The position numbers were made by a program, and so were the translations under genes. From positions 3,100,001 to 3,164,000 of the forward strand of contig JANFOG010000002.1 in the NCBI GenBank assembly GCA_024336345.1: 64,000 bases of DNA, in the 5' to 3' direction. Position 1 is the stretch's first letter. Every line of letters starts with the position of its first letter. Origin of the DNA: Mariannaea sp. PMI_226. Its lineage: Eukaryota; Ascomycota; Sordariomycetes; Hypocreales; Nectriaceae. A model generated the notes under the pieces. It searched no databases and was not told the DNA's origin. It saw only the letters and a program-made list of their open reading frames with translations. This document shows, piece after piece, positions 47,866 to 59,169 of this stretch.

Positions 47866-48451
47866 AGGACAGGTTAGAAAATGTGTGTGAAGTATTTATG
47901 TGCACTGCCGACTTTGAGATACCCCAAGGTAACATACCTATCTACCTATGCAGATGATCTACCTGTAGTTGCTTTAGTACCTAATCTTGAGGTAGGTACA
48001 ATACACGGAGAGCACATCATAGACTATACCATGCCCACTGATGGGCATGCGTACGAACTCTAAAAGAAAAGATGCAAGTTAATATTTACTTCACATGTGT
48101 TTTTATGAAACAAAGAATGTTCTGCAAACAATAGCTATTTGATGAGGCATCTGACAAGAGAGGTTCGTTTGGGCTCGCATACACAATCCACTAATATCCA
48201 CTAAACTAAGGTACCTCAGTCAGTCATGGAACCGTACGAACCTGGTAGTTTGGGTCATGTGACGCCAAAAGTGGCGATTAGATAATGAGTTCATGGGCCC
48301 CTATGCCAACCTCGTTGCCGACCGATTGAAAGACCTGATCACTCCCTCACATCATTTTGACATCAACCCGCCGCTTTCAACGTTGTTCCTCATGCTTCCT
48401 TGCCGTCGCATACCCGTCTGCATTGTCAACCCGACATAATTATTGCCGGAC
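47866..48451 (+). other. Intergenic region between PRP4 and cyclin gene
   Basis: This 586-bp gap has the PRP4 3' end and the cyclin promoter. Several TACCTA/TAGGTA motifs occur at 47932-48000. The last 100 bases are C/T-rich. No gene is seen. Confidence 0.5.
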
Positions 48452-49907
48452 ATGGCCAGCATCGACCGCTATCGCCCGCCTAGGGAGGGCTATCAACCTC
48501 CGATAACAGCACCCTCGCGACCTGACCGTGATTCTCGTTCACGATCTCCTCGTCGCCGCGACGCAGTTCCCCCCGCCGTTCCGACCCCTCCCCAGCACTC
48601 CACGCGCACATCTCCTCCGCGACCGCTGGCCCGCAACAGCCAGCCCTCCCCGGCCCAGTCTGGCGCGCAAACGCCGTTAGCCGGTTTCAATCAATGGTCT
48701 TTCACATCCAACGAGGTGCGCAGCACGCCCTCAATCCTCGACGGAATCAGTCCATCGGAGGAGAGGATGCGCAGAGCCAAGGGTGTCAACTTCATCTACC
48801 AGACGGGTATCATGCTCGATCTCCCTCAGATCACACTCTGGGTGGCAGGCGTCTTCTTCCATAGATTTTACATGCGCTTCAGCATGGTGGTTGAAAACCA
48901 AAAGACGGGCATTCACCATTATGTAAGTTTGCTCGCAGATAGCAATGCTCCCAAGGTCTCCGTTGCCGGCCTCAAATAGAGACTGTCTCCTTTGTTCCCA
49001 CTAAGGCCGGGTTGGGCGCACTCCAATAAAGCATATTACTAACCAAGGATTTCGATAGAATATCGCGGCTACCGCCCTCTTTCTGGCCAACAAAGTCGAA
49101 GAAAACTGTCGAAAAACCAAGGATATTATTTGTGCGGTGGCAAAGGTTGCTCAGAAAAACGCAAAACTCATCATTGACGAGCAGAGCAAGGAATATTGGC
49201 GATGGAGGGACAGCATCCTGACGTACGAGGAAGTCATGCTCGAACAATTGACGTTCGATTTGATGGTCGACAACCCATATCGCCATCTATTCGAGTTGCT
49301 TGGTAAACTAGAAATTGTTCACAACAAGGAACTACGCCAAAACGCTTGGGCATTTTGCAACGACGCGTGCCTCACATCGATACCGCTTCTCATGGAGGCA
49401 AAGGATGTGGCGATTGCCGCAATCTTCTTTGCGAGTGTCCATATCCGTACCCAAATCGACGACATCAACGGCGAGTCGTGGTGGAAGCACTTGAAAGGCG
49501 ACGAAAATCGATGTGCCTTGGCCATCGAGGTGATGCGACAGTTCTACACCGAAAACCCGCTTAGGAAGCAGAATCCATCACTACCATCGCCCGCTTTTCA
49601 CCTGGAGAACACGAGGAGACGAGGCGACACCCTGCTAAGTCAGCCGGACACGCAGTCGTCTACCAATGGCACACCAAACGAGTTTGATCGTGCCAGTCGC
49701 AGTCCTCCCCGTGCTAAAGTTAATGGCAACAACGGGCGCGCCGATGGACGAGACCAGAGCCGCGAGAGAAGGGACAACTCAACACAGTCCCCTCTAAAAC
49801 GGAAGAGCCTAGAAGAAGGCGAGGCGGAAGAAGGAGAGATGGAGGGAGGGAGGTCTGAGAAGCGAGCGCGGATCTCAGAGGACGAGGGAGAGCTCATCGA
49901 AGACTAG
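48452..49907 (+). CDS. pch1: Cyclin of the P-TEFb (cyclin T/K, Pch1) type
   Basis: This is a regulatory subunit for a transcriptional CDK (Cdk9 type) that phosphorylates RNA polymerase II. Two exons (48452-48922, 49059-49907) join in frame to 439 aa across a 136-nt GTAAGT intron with a CTAAC branch site and ATAG end. Residues 1-85 are Pro/Arg/Ser-rich. The first cyclin box (about 110-215) has IYQTGIMLDLPQ, FFHRFYMRFSM, NIAATALFLANKVEENCRK and, later, the EVMLEQLTFDLMVDNPY helix. The second box covers about 230-325. The C-terminus is a low-complexity Arg/Ser/Glu tail with a basic PLKRKS cluster and an acidic end. The HRFYM and KVEEN signatures match cyclin T/K and S. pombe Pch1; cyclin L is an alternative. 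Confidence 0.85.
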
Positions 49908-50338
49908 ACGGGATACGTGGGCTCTTTACTGTTATCAGATTAAAGGCGTTGGGGAGGGTTTCCTCGTTATTTTTGCTGACGTGTACGAGGAGGGAAACAG
50001 GAATTCGCATCTGAAGGCCAATTATGACATTTGGGGGCGGCGAACCCAGGATACGGCGTTTGGATTCTGAGGAGGGGTGTGAACATCCACAGCGACAGAA
50101 GGCTTCGATTTTTTTTCTTTCTTCCTTCTCATGATTCTGATAGTGAAATACTAGAATAAATTTCCAGCAAATGATGAATGTGAGTACTTGGATCATATAC
50201 CACCTAGATTGAATATGAATATATGGTCAACTACCTTGTATGATAATGAGGGTAAGCCAAAAGGGGTAGTGTCGGGGCGTATCTGTGTATGAAAATATAT
50301 GGAAAACATTACATATTAGTCACTATTGGTCATTTATA
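49908..50338. other. Intergenic region between cyclin gene and basic ORF
   Basis: This 431-bp gap lies between convergent stops. It is AT-rich after 50090 with a T run at 50110-50117. No gene is seen. Confidence 0.5.
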
Positions 50339-50866
50339 TCACAGCCCAAGCCTCTTCTTAAGCCAGCTTCGAATTCCAATTCCCCTTCTTCTTTCTACTC
50401 TTCGTTCCGCTGGGGGAGGAGCCGTGCCTGGAGCTGGTATTGGAGTAGGATCGGTATGGTTACGTTCTGGAGGTTCTGTGTATCGTCTGGGTTGAGGCTC
50501 CGGTCGATTTGGACCCCGATATCCACTTTCAGACATCAACAGACGGGCCTCCTTCTTGGCGAGCGCCTTCGCCACCCTCGCGGCTCTTGCTTGGCCCCTG
50601 GCTGCACGTTCCTCGGCTCTCTTTCTGTCTCGCGCCAGCTCCCGCTTGGGCTCGTCCTCCACCCATTGCCTGTACGCCTCCTTGCGCTCCCTTTTGCGTT
50701 CCTTCTTGGGTGCTTGGGGTCCCGATGTTCGGAACAGCTCCCACTGGCGCTGGGTTGCTGGTATATCATCCGAGAACCTGGCGTTTGATGGTGATACAGC
50801 TGCTGTTGCCGAGATGCGTGGTGCATCTGCGTTCCCATGGATGAGACCTCGTGTTTTTCGCCCCAT
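50339..50866 (-). CDS. Basic hypothetical protein, 175 aa
   Basis: One exon runs from the ATG at 50866 to a stop at 50339. The product is very rich in Arg, Lys and Glu. It has an N-terminal Ser/Ala-rich part, a central helix of charged residues (KERKRERKEAYRQW and AEERAARGQARAARVAK, likely coiled coil), then a Pro/Arg/Thr-rich stretch and a basic RSWLKKRLGL end. No domain is recognised. The size, ATG start and clean stop, with convergent spacing to the cyclin gene, support a real gene, but the composition could also arise from a GC-rich frame. The ORF on the other strand is a shadow. Confidence 0.5.
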   Translation of the reverse strand: MGRKTRGLIHGNADAPRISATAAVSPSNARFSDDIPATQRQWELFRTSGPQAPKKERKRERKEAYRQWVEDEPKRELARDRKRAEERAARGQARAARVAKALAKKEARLLMSESGYRGPNRPEPQPRRYTEPPERNHTDPTPIPAPGTAPPPAERRVERRRGIGIRSWLKKRLGL

Positions 50867-52795
50867 GGTTTTAAACGTGGAAAGTGCTCGAGTTGTGGTA
50901 TCGTGTCGAATAAAGCACTATTGACTTGGTTCTGTTCTTGGTAGGTCAACTATTGGGTTGTCTTGCGAAGGGCGCGGCGGAACCCTCCCCCTGGGTAAAT
51001 TGAGCGCGTATTCGATCAGAATGGGGTGGAATGTTATACTACATGGTGCTTTTCAACACGCCAGGAGCTCTTTTGCCAGATAAAAGTAATGCTAATATGG
51101 CTTGAACAGTATTAGTGGACTAACATAGTGAGTCACTGCCGGTATTGCATGTTTGCGTAGGGTAGGTATTTTGGGATCTGAGCAATGGGGAATTACGGCG
51201 CCACCAGGTGATTCGTAAACTCATGAGCCATTCATTTCTGCCTGGCCCCTCTCCCATTCTGATTATTTGGGCATGGCTACATAGCGAACGTGATTTGTTA
51301 CTGTGAGCTGATGTAGGGTTGCCTGGACGAGATAGACGTAATTGTAGCAATATCGCTGAAGTCAACCTTTTGACTTACAATACAAAAGCGCCAATTGAGT
51401 CGCAGGATGCATTGCTCCATAACATGTGCTGACATGTTGGATGTAAGCTAGTGCTTGTGACATGGTATTTATGTCGAGTAATCATAGCTCTTGTGCATCG
51501 AATAATTCTGTGCCGTATTACACAAAATGTTGGTTGCTTTCTTCGTGGCCTGAGGTTCGTTGATATGGGCTTGGCCTATCCACAAGGCAGCCTGCAGCCT
51601 GAGGCCATAGCCTCGCTAAAGCAAATTCTGCCACCAAACAGAGTCTTCACCGCCCAGAATATTCACTATAAATTTCCGACTTCCCTCCCTCTGTTTTGAT
51701 TTTTTTCTTTCTTTCTTCTTTAGCTCTCTTTGCCTTTTGGCTTAGATCAAGTGTAGTATCTGTTCTTTTCAGTTTAATCTCTGAAAGGTCTCTAAGGAGA
51801 CCAATCGTGATTATTCCTATTTTTGAGACGCGGGCGGTTTCCTCTATGCTTGCATACGATCCCGCCCACAGTGTCCCTGGTATTACACTGCCTCCAGGTG
51901 ACGCGAACTACATGGGCTCACGCTTTTCATTACTTGCTCAGGCTTGCCTGGGTGGTGAAGAAGATGTGTTTTTTTTTTATTTTTGTTTATTTGATGGATT
52001 GTTTATTGTCGTAGTTCTATTTCCGTGGAGATAGCGCATGAGATGTTCTGCATATCTAGATGCGTCTTGGTGTGTTGACCTCCAGTCTCTGCTTGTGGTC
52101 CATTTACTTAGCCAAGCCTGAGCTGCGAGGAATGAGCAAGGCTCTCCTCTGTAAGGGTAGGTAGGTAGCTGCGTTGCGTATCTTCCTCGTACATATTGTG
52201 GTCCATATAATAAACAAACGCTGATCATGTGCGGTGTTGATTGCTTTTGCAGAATCCCGTCTTTTGGTGGGAGCTGACGCTATTGACAGAGCTCAACGGG
52301 ATTGGGATGGTACGAAGATTTCTGGTAAATGCGAAACAGTCCGCCTCACTCCAGTCAACCTAATGATAACACTTCAAGCTAGACCTAGTACTGCATATCA
52401 AGTCCTCCCCATATCAAACAGCACTCACACATCTACTGCATGCCCGTATATCTGTAACCCATAGACACATTTCCATGGGAGTTTGCTGCCTGTTGGAGGA
52501 TTGCGCAGTACGTACTCTATCCCCGTAAAGTAGGTAGGGAAGGTACCTTACCTCAGGTAGAAAGGGCCTGAAGGAGTTTAGTGCGGGTCGGCACTGAGCA
52601 GCTGGCTCTCTCCAAAAAAGTGCTTCCTTGCACTCAACACCTAAAACATACCTACCTACCTAGCTATCTTCAGCGACAAAAAGACTGCAAGCCTCTCCCG
52701 CGAACCAGAGCGACAGGACTTCTTCCCCTCAAACATCCCGTTATTGGCGAAAGGGCTCGGTGTGCACACACCATCGTGCCGCTACCTCGACAAAG
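50867..52795. promoter_or_regulatory. 1.9-kb divergent region, basic ORF and LSM8
   Basis: No gene is supportable. The frame 51696-52034 starts at a non-ATG codon and is Phe/Leu-rich because of T runs. TAGGTAGG and ACCTACCTACC motifs occur at about 52148-52157, 52528-52535 and 52649-52660. A TGAGTCA site is at 51129-51135. Confidence 0.45.
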
Positions 52796-53308
52796 ATGGC
52801 GTCTCTAGGAGGATATTTGAACAGTACGCCGCCACAGCGCAAATCCCATCCGAGCTTGCTTGAGACCTCCACGCTGACCTTTGACCCCGCGCTACAGAGA
52901 AAGTGCTGATCGTGACGGCCGACTCCCGAATTCTTGTTGGCACTCTCGCCGCCTGTGATAACACTACAAACCTGGTACGTCACATTGAAGCTATTTCTAT
53001 TTCACTTCATTCGCATGTCGTCTTCCCTCTCCTTCTCTTTCTCTCCCCCCAAAAAACAGCAGAAGAATTGCGAAATTTCCCTGCCGCGAAACTGACCGCA
53101 TAATTCCATCCAGGTCTTAAACAACGCCACCGAACGAATTATTCGAACACCCGACGACCCAGAAGAATCCGTGCAAGTGCCCCTAGGTCTCTACCTCGTC
53201 CGTGGAGACAATGTCTGCTCGATTGGCCTTGTCGACGAAGCGCTCGATGACAGCATCAACTGGTCGGAGGTTAAGGGCTCAGCAATTGGAGGCATAAAAC
53301 ACGTATAA
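52796..53308 (+). CDS. lsm8: U6 snRNA-associated Sm-like protein LSm8
   Basis: LSm8 is the nuclear-specific member of the LSm2-8 ring that binds the 3' end of U6 snRNA. Three exons (52796-52823, 52898-52974, 53114-53308) join to 99 aa. The first exon codes only MASLGGYLN plus one base. Introns have GTACGC...ACAG and GTACGT...CCAG and keep frame. Sm1 is KKVLIVTADSRILVGTLAACDNTTNL and Sm2 is GLYLVRGDNVCSIGLVDE; the join restores NLVLNNATERII, a signature of LSm8 that LSm1 lacks. The C-terminus is short, as in the family. Confidence 0.9.
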
Positions 53309-54011
53309 AAGCTATGAAACCGGGAGGGGAGGAAACAAATAAACGTGCGCAAAACGGTTTTTTTTTCTTTTTCATCATAGGGGCATGCCAGGTTGCTGTT
53401 GGAAGATGGGAAGATTTCCCTGGGTTGGGCGACACCAACGGAAGATCACACGGCGTTACAGAGCATGGGGAGTTTTGTATGGCCTACATTAGTATGCCCT
53501 GTTGTGAACACTTGCTTATTATTTCTTTTTTTGGTTTATCTTTTTTATACTTAAAGATGACGTCTGACGGACGACTTGAAGCTGCTGTTCGACAACTTGG
53601 GAAGCTTAGGACACTTTTTTTCGTTCATGTCACTGGAAGCTAATCGGCTCCTAGACCTACTGTTGGTTCGATGAATGAGACGAGATTTGGATATCAGACA
53701 TGCCCGCTATTCCTGTGTATAGGAGAGAAAGTCTAGTCTGAACTACAAAACAGTTGAGGGAACATCACCTGGACGATAGTAACATTTTCTCATGATTCCC
53801 AGCGGGAACCTCAAGAATAGTAGGATATTTGGGCAAGCGATGTGTAATATGGACGGCTACTAAGCACGTGAATGCACAGGTATGGATATATATGCTTAGA
53901 CGTCCTACAGCCATTTGGATGGATCCGATAATACACGCATCTCTCATGATATTTATCCAACTGCCTAGCTCTTATGCATCTCTCTCTCAACTAGCACTTA
54001 AGGGCCAGTAT
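53309..54011. other. Intergenic region between LSM8 and nucleoside hydrolase
   Basis: This 0.7-kb gap lies between convergent stops. T-rich segments occur at 53355-53376 and 53521-53545. No gene is supportable. Confidence 0.5.
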
Positions 54012-55500
54012 TTAACCAAAAATCCGCTTCATAAGAACGACGCTAAAAATGTCTTGTCCAGGTGACTCAATAAGTCGATTGATCCTGTTTCCCTTGCGAA
54101 CACTCAACCATCCTTCGGTATCGCCAGGCACTTCGTCCAGGGCGATCAGCTCAGGATCATCATTGGGGTTTTCGGTCAAAGACATTGCCATCTCAGCTGG
54201 CTTCTTTTTGGGGCGGCGGTCGATAACATGCATTCCAACGGTCCACCGCCCAGAGGTTTCGATCCGAATATCTTCTGGCTTTGGTGACGTCTTCCACTTA
54301 GGGTCGTCGTGGGTCAGCATGTACCAGACGGTGAGAGGGTCATGTAGAGAGAGACCTGGCTCCTCCTCGTCTCCAATTATGGAAACAATCTTTTTAAAAG
54401 CGCCATTGACAAAATGGGCGGTCCATCTAGCAAGTGGACTGCCAGCGTCCAGATGCGGTTTGATCTGTTCTCCAAAATAGCTCTCCATAAGAAGATGGGG
54501 AGTGGTGATGTCAAGCGGTGCAAGGGTCAACTTGAGCTGACGGGAGAGCTTGCTCGGGTATGGAGCTAGAGTAGACAGCTCAGCAGGAATTGCTGGCATC
54601 GTTGATTGTGGGATGGGTGATGTAAGAGCATACACTCGGGCGGCGGCAACAGCGTCGGCGTAGCAGTTAAATTCGGCGACAGGAGTGACGTTGCCCTCAA
54701 CATGTACGGCTCCGCCCATGACGACAACTTCCTTGACTCGGAGGAATGTCTCAGGATCCTCAGCGGCCGCCAGGGCAGCCGTGGTCAAAGGTCCAAGTGT
54801 CAAGATGGTGATGGTATCAGCCGGGTTCTCTTTGAGGATGCGGAGCATTTCCTTATGGGCTGGAACTTTGGAAGGAATGAAGCTGGAAGAGACCCCAGTG
54901 CTGTCAGGATTAATATCCCCATCTTCGAAAAGGGATTTCCAGGTCTCTGCAGGGCTAAGGTCTTGGTGAACCCCATGAACGTTGTGAAGCCCATCGATTC
55001 CGTCTGGAGAACTGCGTCAACAAATACTGAAGTTTCAAAGAAGAACTGGGATAACAAACGGAAATAATCAGCCATCAGCTCTTCGTCGCATAGAGGGTGC
55101 TTAGGTCCAACAGCGACAATGGGCTTACTGGTCTTCATTGTCTCATAGCCCTCAGCCCTTCCCGTTGCTTTACGCCACTCGAGTTCCTTGTCGAGAACGT
55201 GGAAGAGAGAGACGACATTATGAAGCGTGCTAGTTTTTTTTCGTCAATGGTCAGCAAAAGAAGTCCAAATTCCATGGAGAGAGAGGGAGAGAGTAACCTT
55301 TCCAACGGCACATTGCCATATGTGACCGAGATCATAACAACCTCTAGCTCTTCTGGTTTGGCGCTCAAGGCCAGGAGGAGAGCAAGAACATCATCGACGC
55401 CTCGATATTGTTAGGCAAAGTCCGAATATAGTTTGAAAATAAATTCTATTGATGCCATACCTGGATCAGTGTCGATGATAACCCGATGCTTTGAAGTCAT
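54012..55500 (-). CDS. Inosine-uridine preferring nucleoside hydrolase family protein
   Basis: It belongs to the family that splits the N-glycosidic bond of ribonucleosides to base and ribose (purine/pyrimidine salvage); the substrate is not resolved. Four exons (55500-55461, 55400-55298, 55229-55060, 55003-54012) join in frame to 434 aa. The first exon encodes MTSKHRVIIDTDPG, and with exon 2 gives the calcium-binding DTDPGVDD signature. GNVPLE and the HGIDGLHNVHG loop are restored by splicing; the 3rd intron (GTTTGT donor, 55059-55004) is needed to regain frame before ILTLGPLTTAALAAAEDPETF and VVMGGAV, which are family motifs. EFNCYADAVAA follows. About 80-100 residues longer than bacterial forms, with an added C-terminal segment. 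No signal peptide is seen. Confidence 0.88.
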
Positions 55501-57948
55501 GTTTAGAAGTTGGGTTTGTTTTACCCTGGCAAGACTGGATCGATATGGATATGGATGAAAGATGTGATGCAAGGTCAATGGTTCGGGGCCGCCAGCAATC
55601 GATTTTTACGGGGCTACAGCCAAGGTCCAAGAAAATATCAAGCGATGACTTGGGGTTTCCTAGTCTTTGGTAAAATTTACGATGATTTGAGTAGCAGAGA
55701 ATACCGTGAAATGACTCGACACTTGGGAGTTTTCCCCTCTATTTGACGCGACCCAGGAGGGGCTTGCTGATAAGATAAGCGCTTTGGGCTGATCTGAACC
55801 GTTGTGGAAGGTTCAGTGGGCAACGTTGGCAGGTGCTGTTGGCAGGTGCCAAAAAGCAGGTCCTAGGAGACGTGGGAGCCAGTGGCCTCCTTCCCTTCTG
55901 GTCAAGCAATGGAGGGCTACTGTAACCAACTTAGCTACCTAGGCTGGTAAGGCAGTTGACATTTCTCCGACGTGCGTCACATTGTTTGGGAGTTGCTAAT
56001 GAGCAGGGGGGTCGTCACTATCCGAATGTGGTGGCCATAACAGTATTGACAGTATTGAATACACCGACGTCTCTCTCCCTTCTCATGGCACGAAATATGT
56101 GAGTTGGATCGAATCGCGGCCATCGAGGACGCGTCACTGTGTCTTGATGTGACGATAATAGCCATCTTATTTGGCCACCGTGTTCCTTGTCCATCATGTA
56201 GCATGCATGATACTTAAACAGATGCAATACGTGTTGGTACCTACCTCTGATGCTAGATATGCCCAGCCACCGACCTTGTGCGTTGCGACTGAAGCTAAAG
56301 CCACGTGAGCGCGAACTATCATCCTGTCTTCTTGATAGTTTTCGCTGAGAGGCCCAACAAGTGTCGCCTTGAACAGAAGGGCTTGGGGTTGAGACCGTAG
56401 CTATATTAGTTATATGTGTACCCTGAAAGCATCTTCACCAAGCTCGAAAATCTCATTCAACAGTGACCGATGAGCGATGCTAATCTAAGACTAGCCGTTC
56501 CACTGCTCGCTGGATGGTCTAATTATAATGCCGGGCAGAGCGGCTGGAGCACCCATGAACCCTGACCGGCAGACAGCCATCTGGACATCCGGTGGCATCA
56601 TCTAGTAGCAAGTTACCACTGCAGCCGCCCCTGAGAGAACAATCTTCGCATACTACCTGCGTACAGGAGGAGGTAGAGACGTATGTAAGTACATATTACT
56701 TCGTATTTTCTTCGGGTATCCCGTTCATCTTGGCCTTGTTGTGGCTCGCCGTTCCGCTCGTCTGCTTGCGCGAGAGCTAGAGAGCCGGCACGTGCCACAG
56801 GTTGATGAACTCACTGTCTTGGTACTCTGTACTTCGTTCCACAAAGGTACCCAAGTACCATGACTGCTCCAAAGTGCCAACCACTCAAGGCTGAGCTTTT
56901 CTTGGCGAATCTTAGTCCCATAAGCTTTTCTTCGAGAGTATGTACTGCACAGAACCCCGAAATACGTCTGCATAACCTATCAGTGCTACGATGCACTCAC
57001 ACCCTTTCACACCCTTTTATTGTATTTCTTTGACGTATAAAACCAGCGCGGTGCGGAGGTAGGAAAGGTGTGGTGGACCTTGACCATCCGACGGGGAAAA
57101 AGTTGCTAGCAGTAAGATTGGCTGAGAGCCACACACAATCAAACGTCCTGCCCATTATTGCTTGTACAGCCTGTCGTTTGAGGTACTTCGTCTGCCAAGC
57201 AGGATTGCCCGCCTGTAGTCGTACTTGGTACCAACTAACATACCTGAGTACCTTGCTTGTCAGCGCGTTTTACACACTGCCAAGGCCCCACCGCTACCGC
57301 TACTACCACCTATTTTGGCGTGCCTGGCCCAGCGAACTATCCATTTTGTCTCCCTGCAGTTGCTCGGCCTTGTTTAATCCGCGACGTTACTGGCTTCGCG
57401 GCCCTGCGCAAGAACCGCCGCATGCTTGAAGCCACCTGGTGTCTTCTAGGAACCTTTTGCGCTCGGCTTTAACTCTTCCTCAAACCTCGTCCTGCTTCAT
57501 CTTCCTGCCCCCTTTTCACCTTTCATCAATCGCAAACTCCTCTCCTTACCCACCCCATTCTCGCACTTCAGCACACACTGGCGCACCGTCGCCGTGTTCA
57601 CTGTTTGCGTTGGTTGTGTTGTGTCGGCTGTACGCACGTTCGCTGAAGCCAGTCTGGCCAAATAGTCGCGACAGCACAGCCTTCTCACCTTCAAGTCGGC
57701 CAACATCGACAAAGTATCTGCCATCAAGGCATTCCGCCGCCTGCCATCGACCAATTTCCCTCCCTTTCTTCAGCGCAAACTATTTTTCTTCACCAATCGC
57801 CTATCCTCATTTCCCTATCTCATCCACCTGTCCCCTTTCGACACCATCGTCGGACCTTGGAACACTCGTCACTCTAAGCTCGGACCGGACAATTCACAGC
57901 CAATTATCCTCTGATATATAAAAATATATCTATATACTCGACTTCAAT
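55501..57948. promoter_or_regulatory. 2.4-kb divergent upstream region, nucleoside hydrolase and single-pass protein
   Basis: No supportable gene. From about 57480 to 57900 the plus strand is C/T-rich, suggesting the leader of the downstream gene. TACC/GGTA short repeats occur around 55934-55945 and 56236-56247. The ATATATAAAAATATATC sequence at about 57914-57930 is TATA-like but lies only 20-35 bases before the ATG. Confidence 0.5.
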
Positions 57949-59169
57949 ATGGCTGACATGGGCTACCTTTACACGGTTGGTGGCTACGCCACAATCATTG
58001 GCTTAGGCTATGTTGTATACAAGGTGTCGACCCAGAAGAACCGAAAGCGACCTGGTGCCGCTCCGGCTAAGTCGGTCAAGAGTGCCCAGCCAGAGCCTCG
58101 CAAGGAAGATCGAAAGAAGAAGCAACGCCTGGAGAGCTTTACCTCGGAGGCCCAGGAATCTTCTAAGAAGGCGGCCAAGGCAAAAGCAAGCGCTCCAGCC
58201 CCAGAAGAAGCTCCAGTAGCGAGCAACACTCAAGAAAAGTTGCGAGATGATGATGCAGACAATCTCAAATTCGCTCGTCAGCTTGCCAAGGCCCAGGAGG
58301 GTACCAAGTTCGCCACCAGATCCGATGGCGGAAAGCAACGCGAGAAGTCGGTCAAGCAGTCTCGGGCTAACCAGATGGCTGAAGCTGCCGAGGAGAAGGA
58401 GTCAGCCCCTTCCTCTACCACTGGCGCTGACGCTGATGAGGATCAGTCTCCCATTACCTCCCCTGAAGTTGGCCCAGCTGTTGCCGGAGATGTCTCTGAC
58501 ATGCTTGAGTCGGTTCCTGCCCGCCCCGCCGTTCTACGCATTACCGACACTGCTCCCAAGCAGCAGAAGCAGAAGGCCGCCAAAGCACCTGAGCCTGTTG
58601 AGAGCAAGAAGCAGCGACAGAACCGTAAGAAGGCTGAGGCTGCCAAGGTTGCTCGCGAGGAGGCCGAGAAGGAGCGAAAGGTGCTTGAGGAGAAGCAACG
58701 ACGAACTGCTCGCATTGCCGAAGGCCGTGCCGCCAAGGATGGATCTCAATTCATGGCTGCCAACGGCAAGAAGTCTGCTTGGACCGAGGGCGCCCCGAGC
58801 AGCAACAACTCTGCCCCCGCGAAGACTAACGGCCTTCACCAGCCTCTCGACACTTTTGAGCCTTCCACTGTCTCTACACCTGGAAAGGACAACTGGATCT
58901 CGTCTATTCCCTCGGAGGAGGAGCAGATTGAGATGCTGAAGAGTGATGAAGATGAGTGGAGCACTGTCAAGACCAAGTCTAAGAAGGCTTCTAAGAACGA
59001 TTCTTCCGTCGACTCTGGTGATGAGCCTTCTCGCCAAACCTCCCAGCCCAAGGTCACGAAGAACAACAACGCGACCACCTCCTCCAAGTCCTTTGGAGCA
59101 TTTTCCGCCTTGAGCACTAAGGATGAGCCTGCGGACGAGGAGGAGGCCGAGGAGGAGTGGGACGTCTAG
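57949..59169 (+). CDS. Single-pass membrane protein with charged, coiled-coil tail, unknown function
   Basis: One exon from ATG 57949 to TAG gives 406 aa. The first 30 residues hold a hydrophobic helix (GYLYTVGGYATIIGLGYVVY), likely an N-terminal signal anchor. The rest is rich in Lys, Ala, Glu and Ser. A coiled-coil-like segment (about 215-270, KKQRQNRKKAEAAKVAREEA and following) is followed by WTEGAP, NSAPAKTNG and IPSEEEQIEMLKSDEDEWSTV blocks. The C-terminus is acidic and Trp-ended (EEEWDV). No enzyme motif is seen. The layout resembles ER- or membrane-anchored RNA- or ribosome-linked tail proteins, but that is speculation; it appears conserved in form rather than recognised by me. Confidence 0.75.
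   Translation: MADMGYLYTVGGYATIIGLGYVVYKVSTQKNRKRPGAAPAKSVKSAQPEPRKEDRKKKQRLESFTSEAQESSKKAAKAKASAPAPEEAPVASNTQEKLRDDDADNLKFARQLAKAQEGTKFATRSDGGKQREKSVKQSRANQMAEAAEEKESAPSSTTGADADEDQSPITSPEVGPAVAGDVSDMLESVPARPAVLRITDTAPKQQKQKAAKAPEPVESKKQRQNRKKAEAAKVAREEAEKERKVLEEKQRRTARIAEGRAAKDGSQFMAANGKKSAWTEGAPSSNNSAPAKTNGLHQPLDTFEPSTVSTPGKDNWISSIPSEEEQIEMLKSDEDEWSTVKTKSKKASKNDSSVDSGDEPSRQTSQPKVTKNNNATTSSKSFGAFSALSTKDEPADEEEAEEEWDV

Noticed and set aside
51696..52034. 112-codon hydrophobic plus-strand frame
   Set aside because: Begins at a non-ATG codon; hydrophobicity comes from T-rich DNA, and no splice continuation was found.
54062..54068. TGACTCA as a CPC1 site
   Set aside because: It lies near the 3' end of the nucleoside hydrolase coding region; a 7-mer of this type is expected several times by chance in 64 kb.
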